Positions 28,533-38,051 of a stretch of DNA of 64,000 bases are shown here, piece by piece. Source of the stretch: Alphaproteobacteria bacterium (GTDB lineage: Bacteria > Pseudomonadota > Alphaproteobacteria > Rhodospirillales > Casp-alpha2); assembly GCA_024279135.1 (NCBI GenBank), contig JAJRRU010000001.1, forward strand, positions 62,001 to 126,000, read 5' to 3'. Numbering within the stretch: position 1 is the stretch's first letter; every line of letters starts with the position of its first letter. A program made the translations under genes and the position numbers. The notes beneath the pieces were generated by a model. The model was given only the letters and a program-made list of their open reading frames with translations, was not told where the DNA came from and made no database searches.

Positions 28533-29153
28533 ATGAGTTCAAATGTAGCTGATCGAAAAATGAAAAACTTGTTTGATCGTTCATCATTGTACAACGACAG
28601 CCCCTATCTTTCGGGACAGTTGCTTGTCGCCATGCCCGGTATCGGTGACCCACGGTTTGAAAAAACCGTGATCTGTATTTGCGCTCATAGTGAAGAAGGT
28701 GCCATGGGGTTGGTGGTCAACCGGGTGATCGAAAACCTGACGTTTCCCGATATGTTAAAACAACTGGGTATCGAAGCGGTTCCTGCGGCAAAGAAAATTC
28801 AGGTCCATTTCGGCGGGCCGGTGGAAGCCGGGCGCGGTTTTGTTTTGCATTCTTCTGATTACACCCACGAGGGGACACTGATGGTCGACGAAGGCGTTGC
28901 CCTGACGGCTACGGTCGATATCCTGCGCGATATAGCCGAAGGTGTGGGCCCCAAAGATACCTTGCTAGCACTGGGTTATGCCGGGTGGGGCGGCGGCCAG
29001 CTCGACAGGGAATTATCAACCAATGGCTGGCTTAGTGTGCCGGCCGATAAGGAACTGGTATTCAGCACAGACCTGGATAGCAAATGGGACCGTGCCATGG
29101 CAAAGATCGGCATCGATCCCCGGATGTTATCCGAAGATGTGGGCCATGCCTGA
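28533..29153 (+). CDS. YqgE/AlgH family protein
   Basis: A 206-residue UPF0301 protein. Family hallmarks are the N-terminal GQLLVAMPGIGDPRFEKTVI, GAMGLVVNRVI, the FGGPVEAGRGFVLHS segment and LGYAGWGGGQLDRE. The biochemical role is unknown; homologues have been linked to regulation of surface products. I start at MSSNVAD (28533); a GTG 39 bases upstream is also possible. The upstream region contains three 13-bp repeats. A 92-residue protein gene follows by 46 bases. Confidence 0.9.
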   Translation: MSSNVADRKMKNLFDRSSLYNDSPYLSGQLLVAMPGIGDPRFEKTVICICAHSEEGAMGLVVNRVIENLTFPDMLKQLGIEAVPAAKKIQVHFGGPVEAGRGFVLHSSDYTHEGTLMVDEGVALTATVDILRDIAEGVGPKDTLLALGYAGWGGGQLDRELSTNGWLSVPADKELVFSTDLDSKWDRAMAKIGIDPRMLSEDVGHA

Positions 29154-29199
29154 AACACTCCTGGAATTTCTCAATAATCACGGATAAAGAAAATCAACG

Positions 29200-29478
29200 A
29201 TGAATAAACCGGTAAAGACTGCACCCGATGCTTTGATGGGCGATTTAATCGCGTCCATGGAAAAATGCCCCACGGCCGAGGCTCTGAATGATGAATTCAT
29301 TATGCCGTTTGCTTACGCACTAGAAAAAATCTGTGCGGCGCGCGGTTATATCATGAATATATACGGGGAGAATTCCAACATCGTAGTAACCACTGCCGAT
29401 GATGCCGAAACGATCTATCATCTGGTTGATGAGTATCTCGACAATCAACAGACCGACCCGCTACCCAAGCTGGACTGA
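29200..29478 (+). CDS. Hypothetical protein, 92 residues
   Basis: A small, mostly helical, mildly acidic protein with no signal peptide or membrane segment. Segments such as MPFAYALEKICAARGYI and DDAETIYHLVDEYLDN suggest a compact alpha/beta domain. No family is recognised. It has an AAAGAAA-type weak ribosome site and lies 46 bases after the YqgE gene, so it may be part of that transcript. Confidence 0.6.
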   Translation: MNKPVKTAPDALMGDLIASMEKCPTAEALNDEFIMPFAYALEKICAARGYIMNIYGENSNIVVTTADDAETIYHLVDEYLDNQQTDPLPKLD

Positions 29479-29512
29479 AACGTTTATTTCTATTCCGATA
29501 CGGGATTTTGGT

Positions 29513-29599
29513 TTACTGGGCGCTGCGCTGCGTGATGCCGTAGATAATGGCTGCGATACCGATAAAACTGTAGATGGCTATATTAATAATCGATTCCAT
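29513..29599 (-). CDS. Candidate 28-residue single-pass membrane protein
   Basis: An ATG at 29599 opens a frame of 28 codons ending in TAA. The product (MESIINIAIYSFIGIAAIIY then GITQRSAQ) is one continuous hydrophobic helix with a short polar tail. A strong ribosome site, GGAAGAG, lies 8 bases before the ATG, which is unusual by chance. It is on the same strand as, and 128 bases downstream of, the M16 peptidase gene. The function is unknown, and expression is not shown by the sequence alone. Confidence 0.55.
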   Translation of the reverse strand: MESIINIAIYSFIGIAAIIYGITQRSAQ

Positions 29600-29727
29600 G
29601 ATGACGTCTCTTCCATATGTATGGCAGTTTTCTGCACTTTATCCGCCGCTATTCAGGGCAGGCGATATGTGAGTATGTCATCGGATTTATTAACAATGTA
29701 TTACGAAACGGGGAATAGTGAGAAAAA

Positions 29728-30984
29728 CTACACGAGACGGTTTTTCATGGTTTCATAGGGCTCAAGGGACTTCAACGGGCCCAGAGCCGTGATGGTGAGC
29801 GGGCTTTCAATAATCTTTTGGGCCACCCGCATGACACTGTCCGCATTAACGGCTTCTATCTTGGCCATGGTTTCTTCTATGGGTACAATTCGGTTGTAAA
29901 CCAGAAGCTGCCGGGCCACCTGTTCGCACCGCGAAGCAGTACTTTCCAGTGACATCAGGATGCTTGCCTTGATCTGGGTACAGGCCCGCCGGGTTTCTTC
30001 TTCGCTGATGTCGCGGGTGCTGCGCATGAGTTCATGATAAACCAGCGGGACGACCTGGGCGATTTCGCTTTCCCCGGTGCCGGCGTAGATACCAAACAGC
30101 CCGCCATCGTTAAACGACGACATGAAGGAATAGATCGAATAGACCAGGCCCTGGGATTCGCGGATTTCCTGGAACAGACGCGAAGACATGCCACCACCCA
30201 GTATCGTGGTATAGACCGATGCCGCATGATAGTCAGGGTCTTCATAAGAAATCCCGTTAAAACCCATCAGATAATGAATCTGTTCCAGATCGCGGTTTTC
30301 GCGCATGTCACCGCCCTTGTAGAGGGCCGGTTCCGTGATGGTATCTTTAGGTGCTGGCAGGTCTCCAAATGCCGCCTTTACCCGATCGACAAAATCTTCA
30401 TGGTCAATATTCCCGGCTGCCGCGACGATAATTGACGGCGCGCCATAGTGTGCCGTCATGTAGTCGATCAGGGTATCGCGGGAAAAGCTCCTGACCAGAT
30501 CCAGGGTTCCGAGAACCGGGCGGCCCACGGCCTGATCGGGGTATGCGGTTTCCTGAAACAGGTCGAAGACAATATCATCGGGGGTATCATGTGACTGGTG
30601 AATTTCTTGCAGGATGACGGCGCGTTCGCGGTCCAGCTCATCGGTATCCATGACTGAATGCTGCAGGATATCGGCGATTATATCGAGCGCCAGCGGCATA
30701 TCCTGTTTCAGCATCTTGGCATAATAGGCCGTGTGTTCGCGAGATGTATACGCGTTCACATGACCGCCAACAGCCTCGATCTCGGTTGCAATATCGCGTG
30801 CACTACGGCGTCTGGTGCCCTTGAATGCCATGTGTTCCAGCATATGGGAGATGCCGTTGATGGACGGATGTTCATGTCGCGCACCCGCATTGACCCAAGC
30901 CCCCACGGAAACCGATTGCACGGTATCCATGTGGTCTGTGACGATCCGTAAACCGTTATCGAGGACTGTCAGGCGGACACTCAT
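29728..30984 (-). CDS. M16 family zinc metallopeptidase (processing peptidase-like)
   Basis: A 418-residue protease with the inverted zinc motif HMLEH in SHMLEHMAFKGTRRR near residue 48, the second glutamate downstream in SREHTAYYAKM, and the arginine/tyrosine-containing second half typical of the mitochondrial processing peptidase beta/PqqL group. It is predicted to be cytosolic, without a signal peptide. It overlaps thrC by 4 bases, the common alphaproteobacterial thrC-M16 arrangement. The substrate is unknown. Confidence 0.93.
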   Translation of the reverse strand: MSVRLTVLDNGLRIVTDHMDTVQSVSVGAWVNAGARHEHPSINGISHMLEHMAFKGTRRRSARDIATEIEAVGGHVNAYTSREHTAYYAKMLKQDMPLALDIIADILQHSVMDTDELDRERAVILQEIHQSHDTPDDIVFDLFQETAYPDQAVGRPVLGTLDLVRSFSRDTLIDYMTAHYGAPSIIVAAAGNIDHEDFVDRVKAAFGDLPAPKDTITEPALYKGGDMRENRDLEQIHYLMGFNGISYEDPDYHAASVYTTILGGGMSSRLFQEIRESQGLVYSIYSFMSSFNDGGLFGIYAGTGESEIAQVVPLVYHELMRSTRDISEEETRRACTQIKASILMSLESTASRCEQVARQLLVYNRIVPIEETMAKIEAVNADSVMRVAQKIIESPLTITALGPLKSLEPYETMKNRLV

Positions 30985-32402
30985 ACGGAGGCCTTATGTT
31001 GTGAAACTTTTGTGTCTATATAGTCCTCGACCGCGGACATATCATTAGGAAGAATGTCATAGCTTTCTTCACGCTCAAACAAATCGGACAAATGATCCGG
31101 CAGTTGTGGTGCTATGGTGGTGGCAGATTTTACGGTATCACCGAATTTTGCCGGATGGGCCGTGGACAGCACCACCATGGGAACGCTCGGGTCGCGCCGG
31201 TTTTCGCGTGCAGCGGCCAGCGCGATGGCGGTGTGCGGATCGATCAGGTTATCGGGCTTGTTATGCCGTGTGGCATGATAATTTTTAATTTCGGCGGCCA
31301 CACGTTCATCATCAAAACAGGCGCCGGTAAACAAGGTGGTGATTTCACGGAATTCATCATCACTGACCTGATACCGTCCGGTGGACTGGAATTTTTCCAT
31401 CAGTTCTGCCACACGCGCTCCATCGTGGCCGGTAATCTCGTATAACAGGCGTTCAAAGTTGGACGAAATCTGGATGTCCATGCTCGGGCTGGTGGTCGCA
31501 CTGACCCCCTTCATTTCCATGGTGCCGCTATCAAGAAAGCGGGTCAGGATGTCATTACTGTTCGATGCAACCAGGAACTGTTCCACGGGCAGACCCATGC
31601 GTGTAGCCGCATATCCGGCAAACACATTGCCGAAGTTGCCGGTGGGCACCGAGAAGGAAACCGGGCTGTCCGGTGCGCCGAGCTGGGTTGCGGCGGTAAT
31701 GTAATAAACAATCTGTGCCATAATTCTGGCCCAGTTTATGGAATTGACCGCCGACAGGGGATGACGGGCACGAAACGCCGGATCATTGAACATGGCTTTG
31801 ACCATGTCCTGGCAGTCATCGAAGGTGCCTTCCAGGGCGATATTGTGGATGTTGTTCTCGCGAACGGTGCTCATCTGGCGGCGCTGGACTTCCGATACCA
31901 GCCCTTTGGGGTGCATCATAAAGATGTCGATGGCATCCTTGCCGCGCACGGCTTCAATGGCCGCCGAGCCGGTGTCACCCGATGTGGCGCCGATGATGGT
32001 AACCCGCTTGCCTTGTTTTGAGAGCACATGATCGAACATGCCGCCGAGGAACTGCATGGCGACATCTTTAAAAGCCAGTGTCGGGCCGTGATAAAGTTCC
32101 ATAAGCCATAACCCGTCTCCGAGATCACGAAGCGGCGCCGGGGTGTCACTGTTGAACGTGCCATAGGCGGTCTCGATAATATTGAACAGGTCTTCATCGG
32201 CAATCACACCAGCGCAAAAAGGCCGGATGATCTTGAAGGCGGCCTCTTCATACCGCATGGACGCAAATGTCTTAAGCGTGTCATGGGACAGTGCCGGCCA
32301 TTGTTCGGGAACGTATAGGCCTCCATCGGCCGCCAGCCCGCTCAATAAGACTTCATCAAAGGATAAAACGGGTGCATTTCCGCGTGTACTAACAAATTTC
32401 AT
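30981..32402 (-). CDS. thrC: Threonine synthase
   Basis: A 473-residue PLP enzyme that converts phosphohomoserine to threonine. The PLP lysine is in GPTLAFKDVAMQFLG near residue 110; the phosphate-binding GATSGDTGSAAIEA and the SVPTGNFGNVFAGY loop follow. It is of the long ThrC type. I use the ATG at 32402 (MKFVSTRG) rather than an upstream TTG. Its stop overlaps the M16 gene start. It lies 17 bases after the broken histidine kinase gene on the same strand. Confidence 0.95.
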   Translation of the reverse strand: MKFVSTRGNAPVLSFDEVLLSGLAADGGLYVPEQWPALSHDTLKTFASMRYEEAAFKIIRPFCAGVIADEDLFNIIETAYGTFNSDTPAPLRDLGDGLWLMELYHGPTLAFKDVAMQFLGGMFDHVLSKQGKRVTIIGATSGDTGSAAIEAVRGKDAIDIFMMHPKGLVSEVQRRQMSTVRENNIHNIALEGTFDDCQDMVKAMFNDPAFRARHPLSAVNSINWARIMAQIVYYITAATQLGAPDSPVSFSVPTGNFGNVFAGYAATRMGLPVEQFLVASNSNDILTRFLDSGTMEMKGVSATTSPSMDIQISSNFERLLYEITGHDGARVAELMEKFQSTGRYQVSDDEFREITTLFTGACFDDERVAAEIKNYHATRHNKPDNLIDPHTAIALAAARENRRDPSVPMVVLSTAHPAKFGDTVKSATTIAPQLPDHLSDLFEREESYDILPNDMSAVEDYIDTKVSQHKASV

Positions 32403-32419
32403 GAGTTCACTATTCAACT

Positions 32420-33460
32420 TTATGCTGTAATGGTTCGTTCAGGAGGAAAAGATATATAGATGGTCGTGCCCGAGCCTACAATACTCTCGATGCCAATTTT
32501 TCCTTCGTGCAGCTCTATAAAGGATCGGACCAGGGCGAGACCGAGGCCGGTTCCCTGGGTGCTGGGTGTTTCGCTGTTTTCCACTTGTGAGAATGGTTCA
32601 AAAATTTCTTTTAGTTTGTCTTGTGCAATACCGATGCCGGTATCGCTGACTTTTATGGTGATGGAATTGTCATTTTCGAGATTGACGCCCAGGGTTATTT
32701 TGCCACCCTTTGGGGTAAATTTGATGGCGTTACTGAGCAGGTTTATCAGGACCTGATTGATCCGCAGGGTGTCACAATAAAGTTGTGGGCAGCCTTTTGG
32801 TATGTCCATGTCCAGGTTTAGCTGTTTGCGGTTGATCATGCTGGTGACAAGCCGGTAACTTTCTTCAAACAAGTTCTATATGTGGATTGTTTCTTCTTCA
32901 AGAAGCATGGCGTCGGCTTCGATTTTGGACAGGTCGAGAACCGTATTAATGAGTGTCAGCAGGTGGTTGCCCGACTGGTGGATCGCCGTGATATAGTCGG
33001 CGTAATGTTCATGGTCGAGCTTGCCAAATACTTCGTGTTGAATCATTTCGGAAAAACCGATAATGGAATTTAACGGTGTGCGCAGTTCATGGCTCATGTT
33101 GGCAAGAAAGGCAGACTTGGCCTGATTGGTTGCTTTCGCCTTTTGCAGGGATTCCGCCAGGGCATATTCGGCTATCTTGCGATCCATGATTTCATTGGCC
33201 AGGGAATTATTAATCCGGCTGATCTGCGAGGTTCGTTGACTGACCATATCGTCCTGTTCGTGAGTCCGGACCTGTAAAGCTTCGATCAGTTTATTATAAT
33301 GGCGGGCGATACGACCGATGCCTGTGCCGGACTCGTTGGGCATACGAACAGACAGGTCGCTTGTCTTGGCCTGATAGTCCATGATCTCCAGCAACATGTT
33401 CAATTCATCGGATGATATTTTATCGGTGTTGTTATCCGCCATTGCGGGGATAAACTCCAT
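32420..33460 (-). pseudogene. Sensor histidine kinase interrupted by an in-frame amber codon
   Basis: One continuous frame of about 346 codons encodes a kinase, broken only by TAG at 32876-32878. The first part (194 residues) has a HAMP-like linker and a HisKA domain with the phospho-acceptor in FLANMSHELRTPLNSIIGFSE. The second part (150 residues from an internal ATG) has the N box LINLLSNAIKFTPKGG, the G1 box DTGIGIA and the G2 box GTGLGLAL. No membrane segment is seen, so the protein would be soluble. All catalytic motifs survive on both sides of the stop, so the loss is recent, or the stop is a sequencing error or is read through. Two separately made halves are a further possibility. Confidence 0.75.
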
Positions 33461-33501
33461 TATTTTGCAAACCTGGAAACTAGACTAATAGTGCTATGTG
33501 G

Positions 33502-35010
33502 TCACGAAAGATATCTCGATTTCAGGTGTTGTTTAAATATTTCCGCGTCCAGTGGCTTGCCTGTTGCCTGTATGAGAATTCCCTGCGGGGTGCAAGAACG
33601 AGCCTTGCTGTGGACGTTATCCCTGAGCCAGCCTAATAACGGAACGAAATTCCCCCTGCTGATTTCGAGTTCCATTTGGGGAACCTGTTTTTTTGCCGCG
33701 TCATAAAGTTGGGCCGCCGTTATGGCACCCAGGGTATAGGTCGGGAAATACCCCCAGGCACCGGCATACCAGTGCAGGTCCTGCAAACAACCCAGTCGGT
33801 CATCGGGCGGGGTAATACCGAGCAGTTCCGCCATACCGTCATTCCAGGCACCGGGCAGGTCTTTCAGGGATAAATCATTTGCAAATATCGCCTTTTCGAT
33901 TCGGTGGCGCAGGATGACATGAGCCGGATAGGTTACTTCATCGGCATCAACCCGGATGAAGTCCGGTTTTACCTGACCGTAAAGACGTTGCAGGTTTTCG
34001 GTTTGCCAGGCCGGGCCACTGCCGCCAAAACTGTCGCGCATGACCGGGACGGCGTATTCCAGGAATTCGGCGGACCGGCAGACCTGCATCTCGATCAACA
34101 AAGACTGGCTCTCGTGGGTGCTCATGCCCAGCGACTGGCCGACCGGCTGGTTGCGCCATTGGCGTGGCAGGCCGAGTTCATAGAGACCATGCCCGGTTTC
34201 GTGCAAAATACCCATCAGGGCCGAGGTGAAATCGGCTTCGTCATAGCGGGTGGTCAGACGCACATCGTCGGGCACCCCGCCGCAAAACGGGTGCAGGCTG
34301 ATATCGAGTCGCCCGTGATTGAAATCAAAACCCAGGGTTGCCATGAGTTTTTCACCCAGCGCACGCTGCTTTTCTATGGGAAAGGGGCCTTCGGGTATCA
34401 ATGGCTGTGGTTTTCTGGCCTGATTCTCCAGGGCCTGGGCGATGAAATCAGGCAGGAAACCGGCCAGATCATCGAACAGGACATCGATTTCAGCAACCCG
34501 GCCACCGGGTTCATAATCATCGAGCATTGCATCAGCCAGGCTCAGCCCCAACACGTCAGCCTTTGCCTGTGCTGTTTCAAGCACCAGATCGAGCAGGGAC
34601 TGAAGTTCTGGCAGCAATGATGCGTAGTCATTGTCCGGTCGTGCGCTGCGCCATTTTTCCTCACAAATCGCCGAGGCACGGGTCAGTGCTTCGACCAGAT
34701 CCTCGCTCAACGCCGTCGCCTTGCGCCAGTTGTGCTGCATTTCTTTCAGGTTGGCCTGCTGCCAGCTATCGAGTGTGCTATCGTCTTGCGCGGCGTCCAG
34801 CAGATCGCCCATGTCCGGGGCCACCATCAGGCTGTGGGTTGTGGCATTGAGCGCTGACATCTGTTCGGTCCGCGCGGCATATCCGCCGGGCGGCATCATG
34901 GCGGCCATGTCCCAGTGCAGCATGGCAGCTGCATCGTTCAGGGCCGAAATGCGGGCCATACGGGATTCCAGTTGCTGATAGGGGGTTTTGTTTTGTAGGG
35001 TCTGGAGCAA
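33502..35010 (-). CDS. M32 family carboxypeptidase (carboxypeptidase Taq type)
   Basis: A 502-residue zinc carboxypeptidase. The HEXXH motif is in GILHETGHGLYELGL, with the following zinc glutamate in STHESQSLLIE; the DVRLTTRY and GTIxR-like HVILRHRIE segments are also typical. I choose a TTG start at 35010, 7 bases after a perfect GGAGG; an ATG at 35076 would add 22 residues and run nearer to the divergent znuA-like gene. The length matches the family. It is likely cytosolic and involved in peptide turnover. Confidence 0.88.
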   Translation of the reverse strand: MLQTLQNKTPYQQLESRMARISALNDAAAMLHWDMAAMMPPGGYAARTEQMSALNATTHSLMVAPDMGDLLDAAQDDSTLDSWQQANLKEMQHNWRKATALSEDLVEALTRASAICEEKWRSARPDNDYASLLPELQSLLDLVLETAQAKADVLGLSLADAMLDDYEPGGRVAEIDVLFDDLAGFLPDFIAQALENQARKPQPLIPEGPFPIEKQRALGEKLMATLGFDFNHGRLDISLHPFCGGVPDDVRLTTRYDEADFTSALMGILHETGHGLYELGLPRQWRNQPVGQSLGMSTHESQSLLIEMQVCRSAEFLEYAVPVMRDSFGGSGPAWQTENLQRLYGQVKPDFIRVDADEVTYPAHVILRHRIEKAIFANDLSLKDLPGAWNDGMAELLGITPPDDRLGCLQDLHWYAGAWGYFPTYTLGAITAAQLYDAAKKQVPQMELEISRGNFVPLLGWLRDNVHSKARSCTPQGILIQATGKPLDAEIFKQHLKSRYLS

Positions 35011-35103
35011 AGAGTTGCCTCCATAATTGTTGGATTGATTGACAGACTGGCCAGAATGCAACACTACACGGGCCATGATTTTTGTTTGCGGAGATTAACA
35101 CGA

Positions 35104-36087
35104 ATGCAGCGGTTTGTGACATACATGTTTCTGGTGCGGATGGTATTAATTGCGGGTTTTATTCTTAGCGGATTTATGACCGACGCAAGGGCCGGCTCAT
35201 GGACTGGTGGTGGGCCGCGTGTGGTTGTCACTATCGCCCCGGTAGGCGGGCTGGTGGCCCGTGTCATGGCTGGTATAGGGCAGCCTGAATTGCTTATTGC
35301 CGGTACGGTTTCACCCCATGCCTATAACCTGAAACCATCGGACGCAAAATTGCTTGAGGATGCGGAGGTTGTTTTCTGGATCGGTCCTGAACTGGAAACG
35401 GCATTGCGCAAACCTATCGAAGTCCTGAGTGGGGGTGCTCGGGTGGTTTCTTTTATGGCAATTTCGGAACTTGAGTTATTAACCCGGCGCAAAGCGGGCA
35501 TCATTTCGCCAGACAATTCGCCAGCCATTTCGCCAGCCAATGATCATGACCAGCGATCGGGCAGTCTCGATCCCCATATCTGGCTCGACCCCCGTAATGC
35601 GGCGATGATGCTCATGACCGTCGCGCGAACCCTGGCCGATCTGGACCCGGATAACGGTGTGCAATACACGGAAAATGCCTTGGCCGGTGTACGAGAGATC
35701 GAACATCTGGACGCGGTACTGGCGACCCGGTTGGAAAAGCTGAAAATGGCACGACAGGGGTTTATCTTTTTCCACGATGCCTATCAATATTTCGAGCACC
35801 GTTATTCACTGAAACCGGCGGCCATTATTCAGATCGACCCGGATCACGCACCCGGTGCCAGACGGTTGAGCCAGGTCCGCTCGGTTATCGAAAGTTTTAG
35901 CGCGGTTTGTGTTTTCTCCGAACCGCAATACAAACCACGGCTGATTGAGACTTTGACGGAAAATACCACGGCCCGCCATGCCACCCTCGATCCCGTGGGC
36001 TCGACAATCAAGGCAGATGACAGGTTCTATGGAAAACTGATGCGTTCTTTTGTGGATGATTTTGTCGCTTGTCTGAGCGGCGAATGA
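35104..36087 (+). CDS. Zinc/manganese ABC transporter substrate-binding protein (ZnuA-like)
   Basis: A 327-residue cluster A-I binding protein with a signal peptide (residues 1-28). Metal-binding histidines are visible in TVSPHAYNLKPSD, LDPHIWLDP and FFHDAYQYFEHRY, and the final acidic ligand region is in TLDPVGSTIK. The loop that is His-rich in many ZnuA proteins is instead a Ser/Pro/Asn repeat (ISPDNSPAISPAN) with few histidines. No permease or ATPase gene is adjacent, so the partner must be elsewhere. It ends one base before convergent ctaB. Confidence 0.88.
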   Translation: MQRFVTYMFLVRMVLIAGFILSGFMTDARAGSWTGGGPRVVVTIAPVGGLVARVMAGIGQPELLIAGTVSPHAYNLKPSDAKLLEDAEVVFWIGPELETALRKPIEVLSGGARVVSFMAISELELLTRRKAGIISPDNSPAISPANDHDQRSGSLDPHIWLDPRNAAMMLMTVARTLADLDPDNGVQYTENALAGVREIEHLDAVLATRLEKLKMARQGFIFFHDAYQYFEHRYSLKPAAIIQIDPDHAPGARRLSQVRSVIESFSAVCVFSEPQYKPRLIETLTENTTARHATLDPVGSTIKADDRFYGKLMRSFVDDFVACLSGE

Positions 36088-36088
36088 T

Positions 36089-37021
36089 CTAAATAAAAGT
36101 CATGACCGCCCGGTCAGCCAGCAGTAACAAGAAGATCAGGAACAGATAAAGAATCGAAAACAGAAACAACGGACGGGCGGCGTCCTCGTCGGCTTCTTTT
36201 TGCATCTTTGCCGCCCGGCGCAAAAATTCAAAACCCAGGACCATAGCCCCGATCCCGTATAACCAGCCGGACATACCGATGGCGAACGGGATGGCTGTGG
36301 CGATTATCGTCAGCACCGTATAAATAACGATGTATCGGAGGGTGACTTCTTTCCCGGCGACTACGGGCAACATGGGGACGGCTGCATCTTCGTAGTCCTG
36401 GCGACGGAACAAGGCCAGCGCCCAGGTATGGGGGGGCGTCCACAGAAAAATAATAAGGAACAGGGCAATAGCGCCCACGCCCACATCACCGGTCACGGCT
36501 GCCCAGCCAATAACCGGCGGCAGGGCACCGGACGCGCCACCGATTACGATATTATGCGGTGTGCGGCGTTTGAGCCAGACCGTGTAGATGAAAACGTAAT
36601 ACAGGATCGTCGAGGCGAGCAGGACTGCGGCGGTCTGATTGACCCAGGCATCCATGGCAATGACGGAACCGATGCTGAGGATGATGCCGAACACCAGAGC
36701 CTTCCATGGTTCCATGCGACCGGCTGGCAAGGGGCGGTTCATGGTGCGGATCATATGCTGATCGATATCGCGGTCATACCACATATTTATAGCGCCCGAC
36801 GCCCCGGCACCAATGGCGATACAAAGCACGGCAATGGCGGCCGTCATCATATTGATGGTGCCCGGTGCCAGCATCAGGCCGACCCAGGCGGTAAATACGA
36901 CCAGAGACATGACACGGGGCTTCAGGATAATAGCGTATTCTACTATACGAAACCGTAACTGCCGGTGTTGCCCCGTTACGTTATCTTCTTCGGTATTGGT
37001 TGGACTGACCATGAATTTCAT
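36089..37021 (-). CDS. ctaB: Protoheme IX farnesyltransferase (heme O synthase)
   Basis: A 310-residue polytopic prenyltransferase that makes heme O from heme B and farnesyl diphosphate, needed for the aa3 oxidase encoded 6 kb away. The family motif NMWYDRDIDQHMIRTMNRPLP is present near residue 82, with about nine membrane helices. It is the last of a run of same-strand genes that includes the oxidase-like protein. Most Alphaproteobacteria keep ctaB inside the cox operon; here it is outside. Confidence 0.95.
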   Translation of the reverse strand: MKFMVSPTNTEEDNVTGQHRQLRFRIVEYAIILKPRVMSLVVFTAWVGLMLAPGTINMMTAAIAVLCIAIGAGASGAINMWYDRDIDQHMIRTMNRPLPAGRMEPWKALVFGIILSIGSVIAMDAWVNQTAAVLLASTILYYVFIYTVWLKRRTPHNIVIGGASGALPPVIGWAAVTGDVGVGAIALFLIIFLWTPPHTWALALFRRQDYEDAAVPMLPVVAGKEVTLRYIVIYTVLTIIATAIPFAIGMSGWLYGIGAMVLGFEFLRRAAKMQKEADEDAARPLFLFSILYLFLIFLLLLADRAVMTFI

Positions 37022-37065
37022 CTGTTATGTGTGATTATCGGCGACTATAGGATAATATCAACTGA

Positions 37066-38025
37066 TTATATACAGCCATTTTTCAAGATTTCTGAACCCG
37101 GTTGTTCCGGTTCCTGATCGCTTATTACAGCAGGAAACCCGGAAGCCCGCAGATCAATGTCGTAATCATCTTCCAGACGCTTTACAATCATGGATGACCA
37201 TGCACGTGTGCCGTACCTATTTTGGCCATCTTTAAAAATATTCAAGACCACCGGGGAAATCTCCAAAGGCAGACCAGCTCGTTCAGCCAGATTGCCGAAC
37301 AGTGTCATATCCTTGAGCACCAGGTCCATGGTGAAATTAATATTATAACTGCCGTTCAGGATCACCTGGCTCTCGGTTTCATGGACGAAAGAATTACCCG
37401 ATGAAATTCTGATTGCCTCATAGGCCGCGTTCAAATCGATGCCTGATTTTGCCGCCGTACCCAGTGCTTCACCCAGAGCGACCAGATGCACGGAAGCCAG
37501 ATAGTTGGAGATCACTTTCAAGACTGATGCCGAGCCCAGGGGGCCGGTGTGCAAGATGTTTTGCCCCATGGCACACAAGACTGGTAAGGCTCGCTCAAAA
37601 GTTTCCCGCTCACCACCGGCGAAAATGGCGATGTTGCCGGTTGCCGCGCGGTGGCACCCGCCCGATACCGGGCTGTCCAGAGATGCCGCACCTTTTGCAA
37701 TAACTTTTTTACCCAGACGTTTTACCTCGGCTTCATCCGTGGTGCTCATCTCGAGCCAGATCTTACCACCCGACAGGCCGGCAATAATCCCGTCTTCGGC
37801 CTCCATGACAGAGGCACTGATAACCGGTGAGGGCAGGCAGGTGATAATGAGGTCTGTGGTCTCGGCCATTTGTTTTGGAGTTTCGGCCCAGTTTGCACCG
37901 TTTTCCAGAAGCGGTGATGCGGCGTTTTTATCCAGATCGAGCACGGTGAGCGCAAAACCGTTGCGCAGCAGGCTGCCTGCAAGTTTTCCACCTACATTAC
38001 CCAGCCCGATAAATCCTATTTTCAT
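37066..38025 (-). CDS. 3-hydroxyisobutyrate dehydrogenase-family oxidoreductase
   Basis: A 319-residue NAD(P)-binding beta-hydroxyacid dehydrogenase. It has the N-terminal GFIGLGNVGGKLAGSL fold, the substrate loop SLDSPVSGGCHRAATG near residue 117 and the catalytic lysine region SASVLKVISNYLASVHLVALGE (seen as SASVLKVISNYL, then ASVHLVALGE). Family members act on hydroxyisobutyrate, tartronate semialdehyde and related acids. It lies 26 bases downstream of the enolase-superfamily gene and is probably in the same pathway. The substrate is not determined. Confidence 0.85.
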   Translation of the reverse strand: MKIGFIGLGNVGGKLAGSLLRNGFALTVLDLDKNAASPLLENGANWAETPKQMAETTDLIITCLPSPVISASVMEAEDGIIAGLSGGKIWLEMSTTDEAEVKRLGKKVIAKGAASLDSPVSGGCHRAATGNIAIFAGGERETFERALPVLCAMGQNILHTGPLGSASVLKVISNYLASVHLVALGEALGTAAKSGIDLNAAYEAIRISSGNSFVHETESQVILNGSYNINFTMDLVLKDMTLFGNLAERAGLPLEISPVVLNIFKDGQNRYGTRAWSSMIVKRLEDDYDIDLRASGFPAVISDQEPEQPGSEILKNGCI

Positions 38026-38051
38026 GATATCTGCGTCCTGTCCATTTGTGT

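Noticed and set aside
35035-35103. Longer N-terminus for the ZnuA-like protein
   Set aside because: It would bury the signal peptide behind 23 residues and overlap the M32 peptidase start; the ATG at 35104 has GGAG 10 bases upstream.
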